DNA from: Labia minor
Lineage: Eukaryota; Arthropoda; Insecta; Dermaptera; Spongiphoridae
Length of the DNA: 64,000 nt
NCBI GenBank assembly: GCA_963082975.1
Contig: OY720344.1
Span: 94,369,228 to 94,433,227, forward strand
Reading direction: 5' to 3'
The stretch's first letter is position 1. The number at the start of each line of letters is the position of its first letter. Shown here piece after piece: positions 12,274-22,769 of this stretch. A model generated the notes under the pieces. It had not been told where the DNA came from. It saw nothing but the letters and a program-made list of their open reading frames with translations, and ran no database searches. The translations under genes and the position numbers were made by a program.

Positions 12274-12600
12274 ACTAGCTGCTCAGACCGCCTTTGGCAT
12301 TCGTCAGACCTGGGCGCTCTGCTCCCTGTACCCCTGAAGTAATACATAGTATTTAGTTGAAAGTTTATATGTAAAAGGTTTTCATCCATTTTGTTTCAAT
12401 CAGTATATTACATAAAACATTCATTTTTTTCGTGTTCTTACTTTTAATATATTTTAATTTAATTAATAAATTAATTATATATTATTATTGTATATGTTAT
12501 ATCTATTTATCTATCTATCTCTGTGGCTCCACAGTACTCGAAAGTTCTTGGCCGCAACAACCACATTTCTTTAAGTGTCCCTTTTAAAATTAAAAGAGGT
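12274..12600 (-). mobile_element. Helitron 3' half with LINE fragment
   Basis: The left edge ACTAGCTGCTCAGACCGCC is the inverted Helitron terminus. Through 12500 it is collinear with the last ~230 bases of the Helitron at 36636-37781 in reverse complement, including the segment around GGTTTTCATCCATTTTG. It then enters the same LINE tail (from 12505, ATCT repeats and TCTGTGGCTCCACAG). It breaks off in the LINE at about 12600. The short minus frame at 12207-12389 lies in this element and is not a gene. Confidence 0.7.
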
Positions 12601-12827
12601 AATTTAGTCACAATGTGAATGTTTTCAGTGTGTTAAATAAATTAAAAAGGCCATTATAATCAATTGAAATATTGTAAATATTAGAAAAACAAAAATAAAA
12701 ATATAAATATTATAAACATTCATTGTATTGTATTATTTGCGCTGCTGAATGACATCACCACATATCAAATTTTTAAAAATAAATTTCTGCAGTTATTGAT
12801 TAGATATTAAATAAGTATAGTACAGGG

Positions 12828-12895
12828 ATGGCGAACCTATGCACGCGTGCCAAAAGTGGCACGTTTGAAATATTTCATGACACGCATAAAGACAA
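12828..12895 (+). repeat. hAT-like terminus
   Basis: CAGGGATGGCGAACCTATG followed by a CACGCGTGCC palindrome is a typical hAT terminal plus subterminal arrangement. The matching other end was not found, so the copy is truncated or too diverged. Confidence 0.5.
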
Positions 12896-13169
12896 AATTA
12901 TTTTTTTAATAATTATAACTTTTTACAATAGAAATAAATTAAAAATGAATAAATCACATTAAAATTAAAATTTATAAAATTTGAAGTACTTAATATTTAT
13001 TTATCTATCTTAATAGAGAGAGAGAGATTAAACCGGCAAATTATACATTTATACATTTTATTAAGCTGAAATATCGCTTGAATTCCCTCTCAGTATAAAA
13101 ACATTCATGATAGATAGACTCAGTGGATACCGTTTGGACTTCTACTATGTCATTGCGTGTTGTTACCGT

Positions 13170-13400
13170 ACAAATAGCATTGTTCAGGATTTAAAATTTT
13201 TTGCAAATCTTTACTCTTCATGACCTGGGGAACCCAAATATGACTTTTGACTTATTTTTCGTGAATGTCATTTTATTTGTCTATTTGTCTGGGAAATTGT
13301 GAAGTTATAAACTCCAAATTGATTGGGGCGATGAAATACACCTATTATCAGAATATTCTTATATGCTCTTATTTTAATATATGCTGTAAATTTTATCAAT
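13170..13400 (+). repeat. Family G repeat, copy 1
   Basis: Diverged pair with 13750-13960. Shared order: a CCAAA.TGAC block, a TCTGTCT/TTTGTCT-rich stretch, GGAAATTGT..AGTTATA, a GATTGG-like block, ATGAAAT, and then ATATTCTTATATGCTCT or its variant. The arrangement is similar to families A and F. The frame at 13265-13480 lies in it. Confidence 0.5.
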
Positions 13401-13699
13401 ATTTATTAAAAAAAAAGAAAAATAAATTTTATAAAATTTATATCAAGCTTTACTTTACGCATAGGACGGTTGGAGAATAGTGCCAGAATCGCAATCTTTT
13501 TCTAGAATTTAACATAACATTATCAAAACAAGAAAATGTAAGTGGTTCACGGTATCAAATATAAATTTTGCTTTTTTGTCATTACCTACAACTAAAAACA
13601 ACAAACTAAAATCAATTAAAGAATTTCCATACAATAAAAATAAAAAAAAAGACATAAGACATAAAAAATTCTAAAGTCCTTTTTGAATTCTGAACAATG

Positions 13700-13702
13700 T
13701 GC

Positions 13703-13751
<49 letters not shown>

Positions 13752-13752
13752 G
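13700..13752. repeat. TA then GA microsatellite
   Basis: A TA run of about 38 bases followed directly by a GA run. Confidence 0.95.
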
Positions 13753-13965
13753 TTTTTTCTTCACGTTTGATGAACTCTAGAATCCAAAAGTGACATAATT
13801 TTTAATTACATTCTGTCTTTATGTAAGTATATCCGGAAATTGTAACGTTATAGATTCAAAATTGGCTGAACCAATTATTATGAAATTAAATCACAATATT
13901 CCTATATAGCTCTATTTGAACATAGGCCAAACATTTCATTAGTATATAAATGTAAAGATTTTACG
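13753..13965 (+). repeat. Family G repeat, copy 2
   Basis: See copy 1. This copy keeps TATCCGGAAATTGTAACG and AATTGGCTGAACCAATTATT, which give a clearer view of the shared module. Confidence 0.5.
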
Positions 13966-14164
13966 TGTGGCAAATAATTTATATTTTATTTTATATAATT
14001 TTGTGGAAATTAGAGTCAACATATTTCATATATCAATATTATAATAACAAAAGTAATGAATCAATTTAATCAACAATATCAAATTTATTTTTATAAATTT
14101 TCTTGTTTTTTACTACTAAAAAATAAATGTAAATTACATTATGTGTCTGTTTGTTTATGCATAG

Positions 14165-14333
14165 CACAACGTTGAAGGTGGAGGAGCTCGGTGAACCCCT
14201 TTCGCCTGCTTACCCCGCCTCGCAGCCCGTCACACTCGTCAAAGGGTCACTTCCGGCACGCGGGTTCCGTCACACACACACTTACACTGAGTTGGTCTTA
14301 CCACCGGGTTTTGTAGACTCAGAAAAACGATGA
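14165..14333 (+). CDS. Exon c of the membrane protein gene (terminal coding exon)
   Basis: Acceptor TTTGTTTATGCATAG. The first base completes a serine codon with the AG left by the exon at 7848-8078. Then 55 codons are open to a TGA at 14331-14333. The segment is strikingly GC-rich against its flanks. The peptide is polar and proline-rich (for example EELGEPLSPAYPASQP) and ends FVDSEKR. It fits a disordered cytoplasmic tail. I see no good donor before the stop, so I take this as the last coding exon. The visible spliced product totals about 164 residues, with introns of 6.6 and 6.1 kb. No family assignment is secure. Other exon-like islands downstream could be alternative ends. Confidence 0.7.
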
Positions 14334-14790
14334 TTACAACTTCACCTAGAATTCAATCTTCTCCACGGTCGTTCCTTTAAATGTTGAAATGATCCACTTT
14401 TTGAAAAAAAAGCTTTTCTTTTGAAATAATTACTTCATGTTGTTTATTATTGAATGTTATAGAATGCTAATTTGTGATTAAAAATATTTTTATATATAGA
14501 AACTATTTATTGTATAAAAGTCAACTTTTATAAAATTTTATATATATAATTATTAAAAAGAATATACATTATGAATTATATATTATTTAAAAATTATAAA
14601 TCTATTGTAATTTGGTAAATATATAGAATATTTATATAAAATTATTTATTGATTATATATATATAATATTGATAAACAAATTAACATTATTACAAATTCT
14701 TATTGTATTGTTATGGTTGATGAAGAAAAGAGTATATTTGTATTAGGAAGAGACAGTGAAAGTACAAATGAATTAAATATATATGTATAT
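14334..14790. other. Probable 3' UTR or downstream AT-rich DNA
   Basis: It follows the stop at 14333. No convincing polyadenylation signal stands out among many AT-rich hexamers. Confidence 0.35.
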
Positions 14791-14794
14791 ATAT

Positions 14795-15454
14795 GTTACG
14801 GCCAATGTCCGAAATCGGCTAATATCCGATTTTCTCTTGATTTTGGGATTTGGCCAGATAGTTCACGAAATGGCTTGGGGCATCTGGCCAAAGTCGGAAG
14901 CAAAAGATTAGGATCAGAATTTAGGGTGATGTATACCAAAATAATAATCATAGCATCATACTGATTATCAATTATATTAAATTATCAAAATTAAAGTTTA
15001 TTAATATAAACTAATATAATGTATATAATATTTAATATAATATTAACTAATATAAACAGTAAATAATCAATCTTCAACTCAAAATTATATAAATGTATAA
15101 TATTTTATTATTATTAAAACATTTATATATATATGATATATTTAAAAATATTAATAACTTATTACAACAATAATAAAGTATAAACAATTTCTTTCTTTAA
15201 TTAATATTCATTTAAAATGATAATTAATCTATTCAAAATAAATTTTTGAATAAATATGATCTAATAATAATAAATAGAAATAGAAAAGCATAAATAGATA
15301 TTTTTTTAATTCCTGTTCCTTTAAAATATTTGAAATTTTTTCATTTATTTTTTAGCAGTAAAGTAGCATTTACAGTAACAATTTCTAGTACATCGGATAT
15401 TGGCCACACGCCTCGGCTACTTTCCGAAATGGCTGGCCAATTTCCTTCCGTAAC
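14795..15454. mobile_element. 660-bp inverted-terminus element embedded in TA repeats
   Basis: The left end GTTACGGCCAATGTCCGAAA and the right end (ending TTCCTTCCGTAAC) are inverted with respect to each other. The ATATATG/CATATAT flanks extend the palindrome into TA repeats. Both ends carry TGGCCA and TATCCGAT/ATCGGATAT blocks in inverted order. The centre (about 14970-15380) is AT-rich without coding capacity. This looks like a non-autonomous DNA transposon (MITE) of undetermined superfamily. A TA target site is possible but is masked by the TA repeats. The frame at 14713-14964 runs over the left end and is not a gene. Confidence 0.6.
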
Positions 15455-15533
15455 ATATATATATATATATTGTATAAATAATTTGCATTTAAAAATAATA
15501 TTTTAAATATACAGTTCAATATGTAACTACATA

Positions 15534-15905
15534 TCTATCTATCAATCTCTGTGGGTCTACGGAACTCGAAAGTTCTTGGCCGCAGCAACCACACCCCTCC
15601 AAGTATACCTATTCTGAGCTACAACCCTCCAGTCCTTATCCTCTCACATCCTTTCCCACATTATCCACCCACCGTGTCCTTGGTCTTCCAAGCGGACGTT
15701 TCCCACTCGGTCTCCCTACCAAAATATTTTTCGCCATTCTACCTTCTCCCATTCTAGTCACGTGTCCTACCCACCGCAGCCTTCTCGATTTTATAATTCT
15801 AACTATATCTCTCCAGATAGATAGAGGATAGAGGCATAGTTGGATAGAGGTCAAGCAATTCCTCGTTATGCAGTCTCCGCCATTCCCCGTTGACCTCATC
15901 TTATG
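15534..15905 (-). pseudogene. LINE C-terminal fragment (copy 1)
   Basis: Minus-strand reading gives the C-terminal tail of a non-LTR retrotransposon polyprotein: RWVGHVTRMGEGRMAKN, then VGRPSGKRPLGRPRTRWVDN. This basic R-P-x-x-R-P-R-x-R-W motif typically follows the reverse transcriptase in such elements. An ATCTATCT run lies just beyond the 3' side (15530-15545), consistent with a microsatellite tail at the LINE 3' end. The upstream part is missing. Confidence 0.85.
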
Positions 15906-18640
15906 TAGTAAATATGTAGCTACCTAAAATTGCTAAAATTTTTGTTAAAAATGTTATATTATATTATAATAATGTTATAATAAATTCTTTGTTGCTTAAA
16001 TAGAAGAGCTCTGAAAGGGAGGAGATGCAAACTCTCCCCATACATATAGTTATGGGGTGTTAAGTTGTTTGGGCTTATATAATATTAAGCCCTGAACCAA
16101 ATCCAAAATCCCAATAAAAATTTCTTATATTAAATAAATAAAAATTCTTATTTAATATTAAAATAAAAACTAAAATTAAATTTGCAAAATAGGTTAATAT
16201 AAAATTAAAATGGATACTGTAATAAAATACATAAAACTAAAATTCAATAATTATTATTATATTAAAAAAATGTTGATTTTGAGTAAAAGTATGTTTATAC
16301 AGATGAACTATAACAAACGACATTTAAAGGAGTGATATTTTAATATTTTTATATTTAATTGTTAGTATTTTCTGAATGTTAAATAAAAATTTTATATGTG
16401 TAATTTAAGAGCTAGTTATTAAAATCTAAGTATTGAAAAAATAATTTCATATAATCATAATAGTTGTTAATCGAAATTATTAAATTATTATAATTATTTT
16501 ATTTGAATTTGATTTTATCTTATTTTGCATATTTTTATTTCTAACAGTTTTGTTTTTGATACAATAAATATAATTTTTATATTCATTTTAAATTAAATAA
16601 ATTATTATCAAAATCCAAAAATCAGAATGAAAACCAAAACTTAATTTAATTTGTAATTGATTTAAAATACTTAATCGATTTATATAGCAGTTAGATTATT
16701 AGTAAAAAATAATTTTTTTTTGTAGTACTAATTTTTTCATAATGAAAAATTGAACAACTTTTTCAAAAACCGGAATACATTTTCGAGTTTCAGTATTGTT
16801 TTAATATTATCAATGTAATGACTCGAATAGATTTTTATTTTTCAAATCTACGCAGAAGTCATTAATAGTAATTCATGTCAAGGATAAACGAATAGATGAC
16901 GGGAACTGGCATCAATTTAAAAATTCATCTTCATTGATAAGTTTTCATTTTTCTTATTTACCAGTGAATATAAATGTTTGAATTTCTATATAAAAATGTG
17001 TATTTGATTGAAATATAATTTATTATATAAATTAAAAAAAAAACTATATATATTTTGATTATATCCTGTTTTCCAATCATTCTTATTCCTGTATTCATTT
17101 TCTAGATATATATTGACCGAATGGAAGGAATATAAAAATAAATTATATTTATGATATTATTGTAATTGGCCATTGACTGTGCTATATCTATTTGTATGTA
17201 TTGTAAGATTTTTTAGAATTACTCTATTAAGGAGGTATACTTGAATTTTCTAAAATTATATTATAAATTAATCTGAGTTTTCAAGCCAGTATTTAAAATT
17301 GTAAAGAAATGCATCTAATTTGGTTCTACTTTACTCTTTGATAATTCTTTATGCGTTTTATTTAATGAATCAATTTTTACTTCATATATTTAATGAAGTG
17401 AAAATCGTCCACGTAATTATAATTGAGTTCATGGTTTACAAATTTTAACAAATCTTTATGTGTTTTAAAATTCTTTTAATTATAATTAGCCGTGTAGTTG
17501 TGTCAAATTGCTCAACATATTTATTATAAATTTATTTTTTTACTTTAAAATTAAAAACAAATATTTAAATTTTGAAGGATAATTTATTAATTTTTTGGAG
17601 AAAGAATTAAATCTAAATTATGAGATATAAATATATATATATATAAATATGATATAACAAGCTTGAAATAAAAATCTAAATGATATAAATAATAATTAAA
17701 ATAAATGAATTAGCATATCTAATTATGCATAAATATAAATAAATATAAATATGTATATAAGTAATAAATATAGTTTTAAACGATAATTTAAGTCATAACA
17801 TATTTAACTTTAACATTTTTGTCCCGTTCATTTTCAGTGAATAAATTTCAAAATTTTTTATTCTATTGATAAAACACAATTAAATAAAAGTATAATATAA
17901 TACTAAATAAAATTATAAAATTACTTAAAATAAAAATTTTAATTTTATTGTCTTCATTAATATAAATTATTTTATAAAGGGATTATATATGCCTCTCTCT
18001 CTCTCTCTGGGGTTTAAGACAAAAGATAGGCCATAGCAATTAGATTCCTCCAAAGGTCTTTATCATAAGCTATCTACAACCAGCTCTTATTTTCTTCCAA
18101 CTCTATCTTGTCCTTCATTAAAAGAATGATGTATAATTAATATTTCTTAGACTTAGACTATCTTTCTTTCAATTCATAAAATTAACTTTTCTTAAATTGA
18201 TTGAACAAGCAAAAATATTATACAATGATCTTATGATATAATATATATTAATATAATTTTTATTTTTCAGAGTTCTAATTGAATTAGATGTATGTTTGGA
18301 AATCATTAACTTAATTTATTCAAATGGTTTTGACTATAATTTTTATAAGTGATATAAAATAAATTAAAATAAAAACTCAGGATTTAATAAAAAAAAATAT
18401 TTCAAGTTCCTTTTAAATAAAAAATTATTTTATTAATCTATAAATATATTTATGGATTTTTTTTACCATTATATTCAAATTTTATAAGTATTTTTTTAAA
18501 TATTATTATTTAAAATCCATTAATAATAATTTAAATTTTTCATATATTGGTATATATTTTATAATAACGACCTATCAGGAATTATAAATTATAATTATAT
18601 AATAATAAGAGAAGGATAAATACAAGAAAAAGTAAAATTA
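15906..18640. other. AT-rich DNA without supported genes
   Basis: Long AT-rich stretch. A small hairpin CCCCATA..TATGGGG is at about 16037-16060, TA runs lie near 17632-17646, and a CT run near 17994-18009. No coding region or recognisable transposon. Confidence 0.5.
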
Positions 18641-18679
18641 TCCCTAAATCGGTAGGCCACCCGCATTACTTCTCGATGA

Positions 18680-18909
18680 ATGGCGGTCCCTCCCCTCAAC
18701 TTCACTCAAAATGAAATTGACAAAAAAACTTATGAAAAATATCTATTTCATTCCAAAATATATAAAGCAAATTTTTCAAGAAATAGCTTAACGGTACTTT
18801 ATTACGAGTGGAAGGGGAGCCTTGTAAGTCAAGTTTACTATTCAGTCCCTCGCCAGGCCTCACGCCAGAACGACATATGCAGCACCGAAACCCCGTCCGC
18901 CCTAAACAG
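18680..18909 (+). CDS. Candidate exon ending at a splice donor (18909)
   Basis: The right part (18846-18909) looks most like an exon: TTTACTATTCAG acceptor, 64 GC-rich bases encoding PRQASRQNDICSTETPSALN, then CAG|GTAATT. It leaves two bases (AG), which fit the one-base start of the candidate exon at 30563. The same frame stays open back to an ATG at 18680, so a single first coding exon of 77 codons is an alternative, though the middle part is AT-rich. A second frame is also open through 18658-18795, which weakens the call. No family is recognised. Confidence 0.35.
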
Positions 18910-19215
18910 GTAATTATTTATTAATTAGTAATTAACATAAGGGCTTAATTAATCGTTTTATATTCTATTATTCATATTAACATTCTAATATATTTTTTTT
19001 AAATTCTTATATTCATCTTTAATCAAAAAATTTAATCTTTCTATGTATAAATAAAATATACATTAATTAAAATTTAATTTTAATTAAAAAAAAAGTAATT
19101 TAAGATATTTAAGTTACATATTATATTATTAATATAATAACATTATATAGAGATGTCCGGAAAACTCAAGTGCTTTTTTGTTTATTTTTTAATATTATGT
19201 ATTAATATAACCTAT
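18910..19215. other. AT-rich DNA
   Basis: Nothing recognisable between the candidate donor and the family E motif. Confidence 0.45.
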
Positions 19216-19250
19216 TAGTACCGGGACCCCGAGCCTCGGCACGGTAATTA
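19216..19250 (-). repeat. Inverted family E motif
   Basis: GTACCGGGACCCCGAGCCTC is the reverse complement of the GAGGCTCGGGGTTCCGGTAC motif at about 20070-20090 (one mismatch), placing the same signature on both sides of the 19.3-20.7 kb structure. Confidence 0.55.
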
Positions 19251-19253
19251 AGT

Positions 19254-19550
19254 CTCTCATTCACTCCTTACAAGATTCACCTTAAGACAAAACTTTAAAA
19301 GTTATCATTTTTCTAAATTCTATAAATTATATTTCTCTACATTAAATAGATCTCTATATTTTATATTTGTAATTATATTTTATTATATATAAATAGATTC
19401 AAATATAGATATAAGTTATTAATTAGAATAATGAATAATTTAATGAACAATCTCTATGAATCAAAATTGGAAGAGCAATTTTTAACAAATTTTGGCTTAA
19501 GCTGACACATCTCTTATTTAATTACAATAAAAATGTCACAATGGAATAAG
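19254..19550. repeat. Left arm of a long inverted repeat
   Basis: 297 bases that pair with 20399-20698 in inverted orientation, with only scattered mismatches and one- or two-base gaps. It starts CTCTCATTCACTCCTTACAA and ends CACAATGGAATAAG. The arms flank an 848-base spacer holding family E repeats and a Helitron-like terminus. Confidence 0.9.
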
Positions 19551-19619
19551 AAAATTTAAAAAAATTTTCAAATTTGAAACATTTTAGGAAACAAATTCTT
19601 AGAAATCCCATTTAACAAT

Positions 19620-20095
19620 TATAATAAATAATTAGAAAATTGTAAAATTTTTAAAGTATATAAAAATAAATTGTATAAATTTGTTAAAGGGTAGAGCAAT
19701 AGTTCGGTGTCCCAGGTATATATTTTATATCAACACGCCAACTTTTCTGTTTGTATGTTATTATTTGAATGGCGATTCGGTGAATCTCTCTCTCTCAGGT
19801 ATTAATATTACCAGTCAATAAAGAATCATTTTTTATTGACCGAGTGGTGGCTCGGTGAACCAGGTATTATTATTGAGGACCCCAGTTCCATTCATTTTAA
19901 TCAGATTGATGCAATGATGCAACATTTAATAATTGAAATAAATAATTAAAGAATTGTATATCAATATTTTTTAAAGGATCGAGTGAGAGCTCTGTGTCCC
20001 AGGTATTAATATTACCAGCCAAAGCCAAGAATAATGAATCAATTTTTTTTAACTTAATTACCGAGGCGAGGCTCGGGGTTCCGGTACTATTTATG
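19620..20095 (+). repeat. Family E tandem-like modules
   Basis: Two diverged modules about 280 bases apart. Each contains GTCCCAGGTATTAATATTACCAG or a variant, a GAATCA-rich stretch, and a CGAG..GGCTCGG signature. The first matches 56215-56400 and the second matches 58660-58885 nearly throughout. Tandem modules inside a segment ending in a Helitron-like terminus would fit a Helitron interior. The minus frame at 19897-20142 is incidental. Confidence 0.6.
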
Positions 20096-20353
20096 ATATA
20101 TATATACACAGGCAACAGCCCAAAGATTAGGGCAACCAACAAATGTCAATATTAAACATGAATTTATCGACAAAAGAGATCGTTTTTTTAATTTTTTAAT
20201 ATTCACGACCAGAACAACATCAAAACAAAAATTAAAGAGAACTCCGCTCAAGGCAGATTACTAAAAAATGATCATTAGGTATACGAAAAATATTATTTTC
20301 AAAGAACTATATAAACTGAAATTGCAAACACCGTTTGCAACGGGTTCAACTAG
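20096..20353 (+). mobile_element. Helitron-like 3' end, second family
   Basis: The segment ends with an 8-bp stem TTGCAAAC/GTTTGCAA (loop ACC, 20322-20340), a nine-base spacer, and CTAG followed by T at 20350-20354. This is the hairpin-then-CTRR layout of Helitron 3' termini, inserted before a T. The hairpin differs from that of the 36.6-kb Helitron, so it is another family. I did not find its 5' TC end with confidence. Confidence 0.55.
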
Positions 20354-20398
20354 TATATAAATAATATTGATATGTGTAATATTTTATTTTTACATTTT

Positions 20399-20698
20399 CT
20401 TATTCCATTGTGACATTTTCATTGTAATTAAATAAGAGATGTGTCAGCTTAAGCCAAAATTTGTTAAAAATTGCTCTTCCAATATTGATTCATAGAGATT
20501 TTTCAATAAATTATTCATTATTCTTATTAATAACTTATATCTATATTTGAATCTATATTTATATATAATAAAATATAATTACAAATATAAAATATAGAGA
20601 TCTATTTAATGTAGAGAAATATAATTTATAGAATTTAGAAAAATTATAACTTTTAAAGTTTTGTCTTAAGGTGGATCTTTGTAAGGAGTGAATGAGAG
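20399..20698. repeat. Right arm of the long inverted repeat
   Basis: Inverted partner of 19254-19550. It starts CTTATTCCATTGTG and ends GAGTGAATGAGAG. Confidence 0.9.
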
Positions 20699-20739
20699 AG
20701 AAAGAGTACTCATCCTTCCCGTAATACAGGATGACTACT

Positions 20740-21214
20740 TTCAGACAAATCGTTCAAATCTCGATTTACCCTAAATTTGATATATAAATTTATATTTTTA
20801 TCTATACAAAAAAAATTTTAACTATTAAAATTTTTTATGTAATTTATTTTTGTTAAAACGAGTCAGAAAGAGAGATAAAAAAGGCTATTTAAATCTCTAA
20901 GCTTAGTATAATTTAATTTTTTTTTTAATTTTGTAATCTAAAGTGATATTATATTTTTTTTCCATATCACCATATCATAAGAGCTGAATTTTTTCCTCAT
21001 CTAATTAAAATGATCCCTTCAATATAATATTCCTTTCTTAGAACACAAACGGTTTTTTAACGACTTTTAACATTTGATAATCCTTGACGCACTTTGATAT
21101 TTGTTCTTTTTTAAATGTAATATATTTTTATTGTAATTTTGTTATATACAAATACTTATATAAGTTCATATTTATCCATCCATAACATAAGTTACTTGTT
21201 TTTTTTTAATTTTT
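20740..21214. other. AT-rich DNA
   Basis: No supported feature. Confidence 0.45.
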
Positions 21215-21764
21215 ACTATCTCGCCAGAGATCACAAAAATTTTCGAAGTCGAGATTTTGATGTTTTTATACGTTTTGAAGGTCCTTGAGTCATTTTCATT
21301 AAGGTTGAGAAAAGATTACGCGAAAACGGTTTGAATTAGAATAATGAAATTTGGTACACAGGCATTATTCAAAATTCATAGTTTTCTATCAACTTTTGAG
21401 AAATGTAGCTCATCCGGAAGAGGATCATTACCTACAAAGTTTTCATTTTTTTTCTCTAAACTGACTGTAAAAATAAAGATATATGTTTGATAGTTTTTCA
21501 CATGATTAAAAATTGTATAAAACTGCTATAAATAGAATATCAGCTTGATTGAATCGTTGAAAGTACCGGAATTAATTTTTTAACACTGCTAATCACGCGC
21601 CAACACGTGACATGGTGGCATCATCAAAGAGCCAAACACGCGCTGGTTTAATAAATATTATTTATTAATTTTTATTTATAATTTAATTAATTAAATTTAT
21701 TTAAATATAATATATGTTATTTAATCCAATTCAAATTGCAAGATAGTCGTGTGGAGACACTCCA
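21215..21764 (+). repeat. Family B repeat, copy 2 (near full length)
   Basis: Left terminus ACTATCTCGCCAGAG. It runs through TTTGAAGGTCCTTGAG, CGCGAAAACGGTTTG, AATTTGGTACACAGG and ACCGGAATTAATTTTTTAAC, and ends at AGATAGTCGTGTGGAGACAC. The GCGAGATAGT-type ends face each other. No coding capacity. About 550 bases, the usual full length of the family here. Confidence 0.85.
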
Positions 21765-22375
21765 TATTTTGTATTTTGTCATATAATATATTAGATTAAT
21801 TTTATTTCATTGTATCTTTTTAATGACATTAATAACATTAAAGAATTACCCTCAAAGTGGTATATTTTATTTAATAATCTCAATTAATTTTTATTTGTTT
21901 ACTCGTTAATTTATTCTCACATTAAAAATAAATAAAAGTGACATCTAACTTTATTTTAATTAGATATGTATCCTTTTAAGAAGTGATTTTGTTTACACTC
22001 TCTAACTTATTCAGCTCCCTTAATGGCTTGATATTTGATTTCATTTTTACTTTGACATTCCTCCTTAAATTAGATGGAAGTCATTGAACGCATATTCTGA
22101 TAACAAAATACATCTACCACAATGGAAGGACCCTTTTACAAAAGCTACTTCATACAATAATTAATTCATAAATAATAATAATAACATTATCAGAGTCCTG
22201 GAATATATTAGCTTTGGGTGGGGTTCTACCTTAAATTATAAAATAGTTTATATTAAATTTTTTAATAGAAAAAAAAAAACCGAGAAAATATTTTTTCTAA
22301 AAAAAGCTCTTAGGGCATGAATTGGTTAATGGACTAAGTCCCTTCTATTCTATATTGGTTCGTGCCTGGAATATG
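21765..22375. other. AT-rich DNA
   Basis: No gene recognised. It ends at the hAT target duplication. Confidence 0.45.
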
Positions 22376-22769
22376 GTCTAGGACATAGGTTCTTAAACTT
22401 ATGTACTCCACGGACCCCCACTTGAAAAAATTTTTTTTGACGGACCCCCATCACAACTTTAGGTACTTTACGTCATTTTATTAATTAATTTCTGGCTTAC
22501 GATCTCATAAGGACAAGGATATATGATGAATATTTCTAACAGTGATTGGTGAATAACGATTTTTTTGCATATTGTAGAACACATTTTATTAGAAATTATA
22601 ATATTGAAGAAAGAAAATACAAACATTGTCATAGCAACAAATCTCACAAATTATAATGGGTACTTACATTAAATTCATATAAATATTTTATAATTTTTTT
22701 CAGAAAATATTAAATAAGAAATATTTTAAAAAATAACTGCATCTATCTCATTAAATATAACTTACATAT

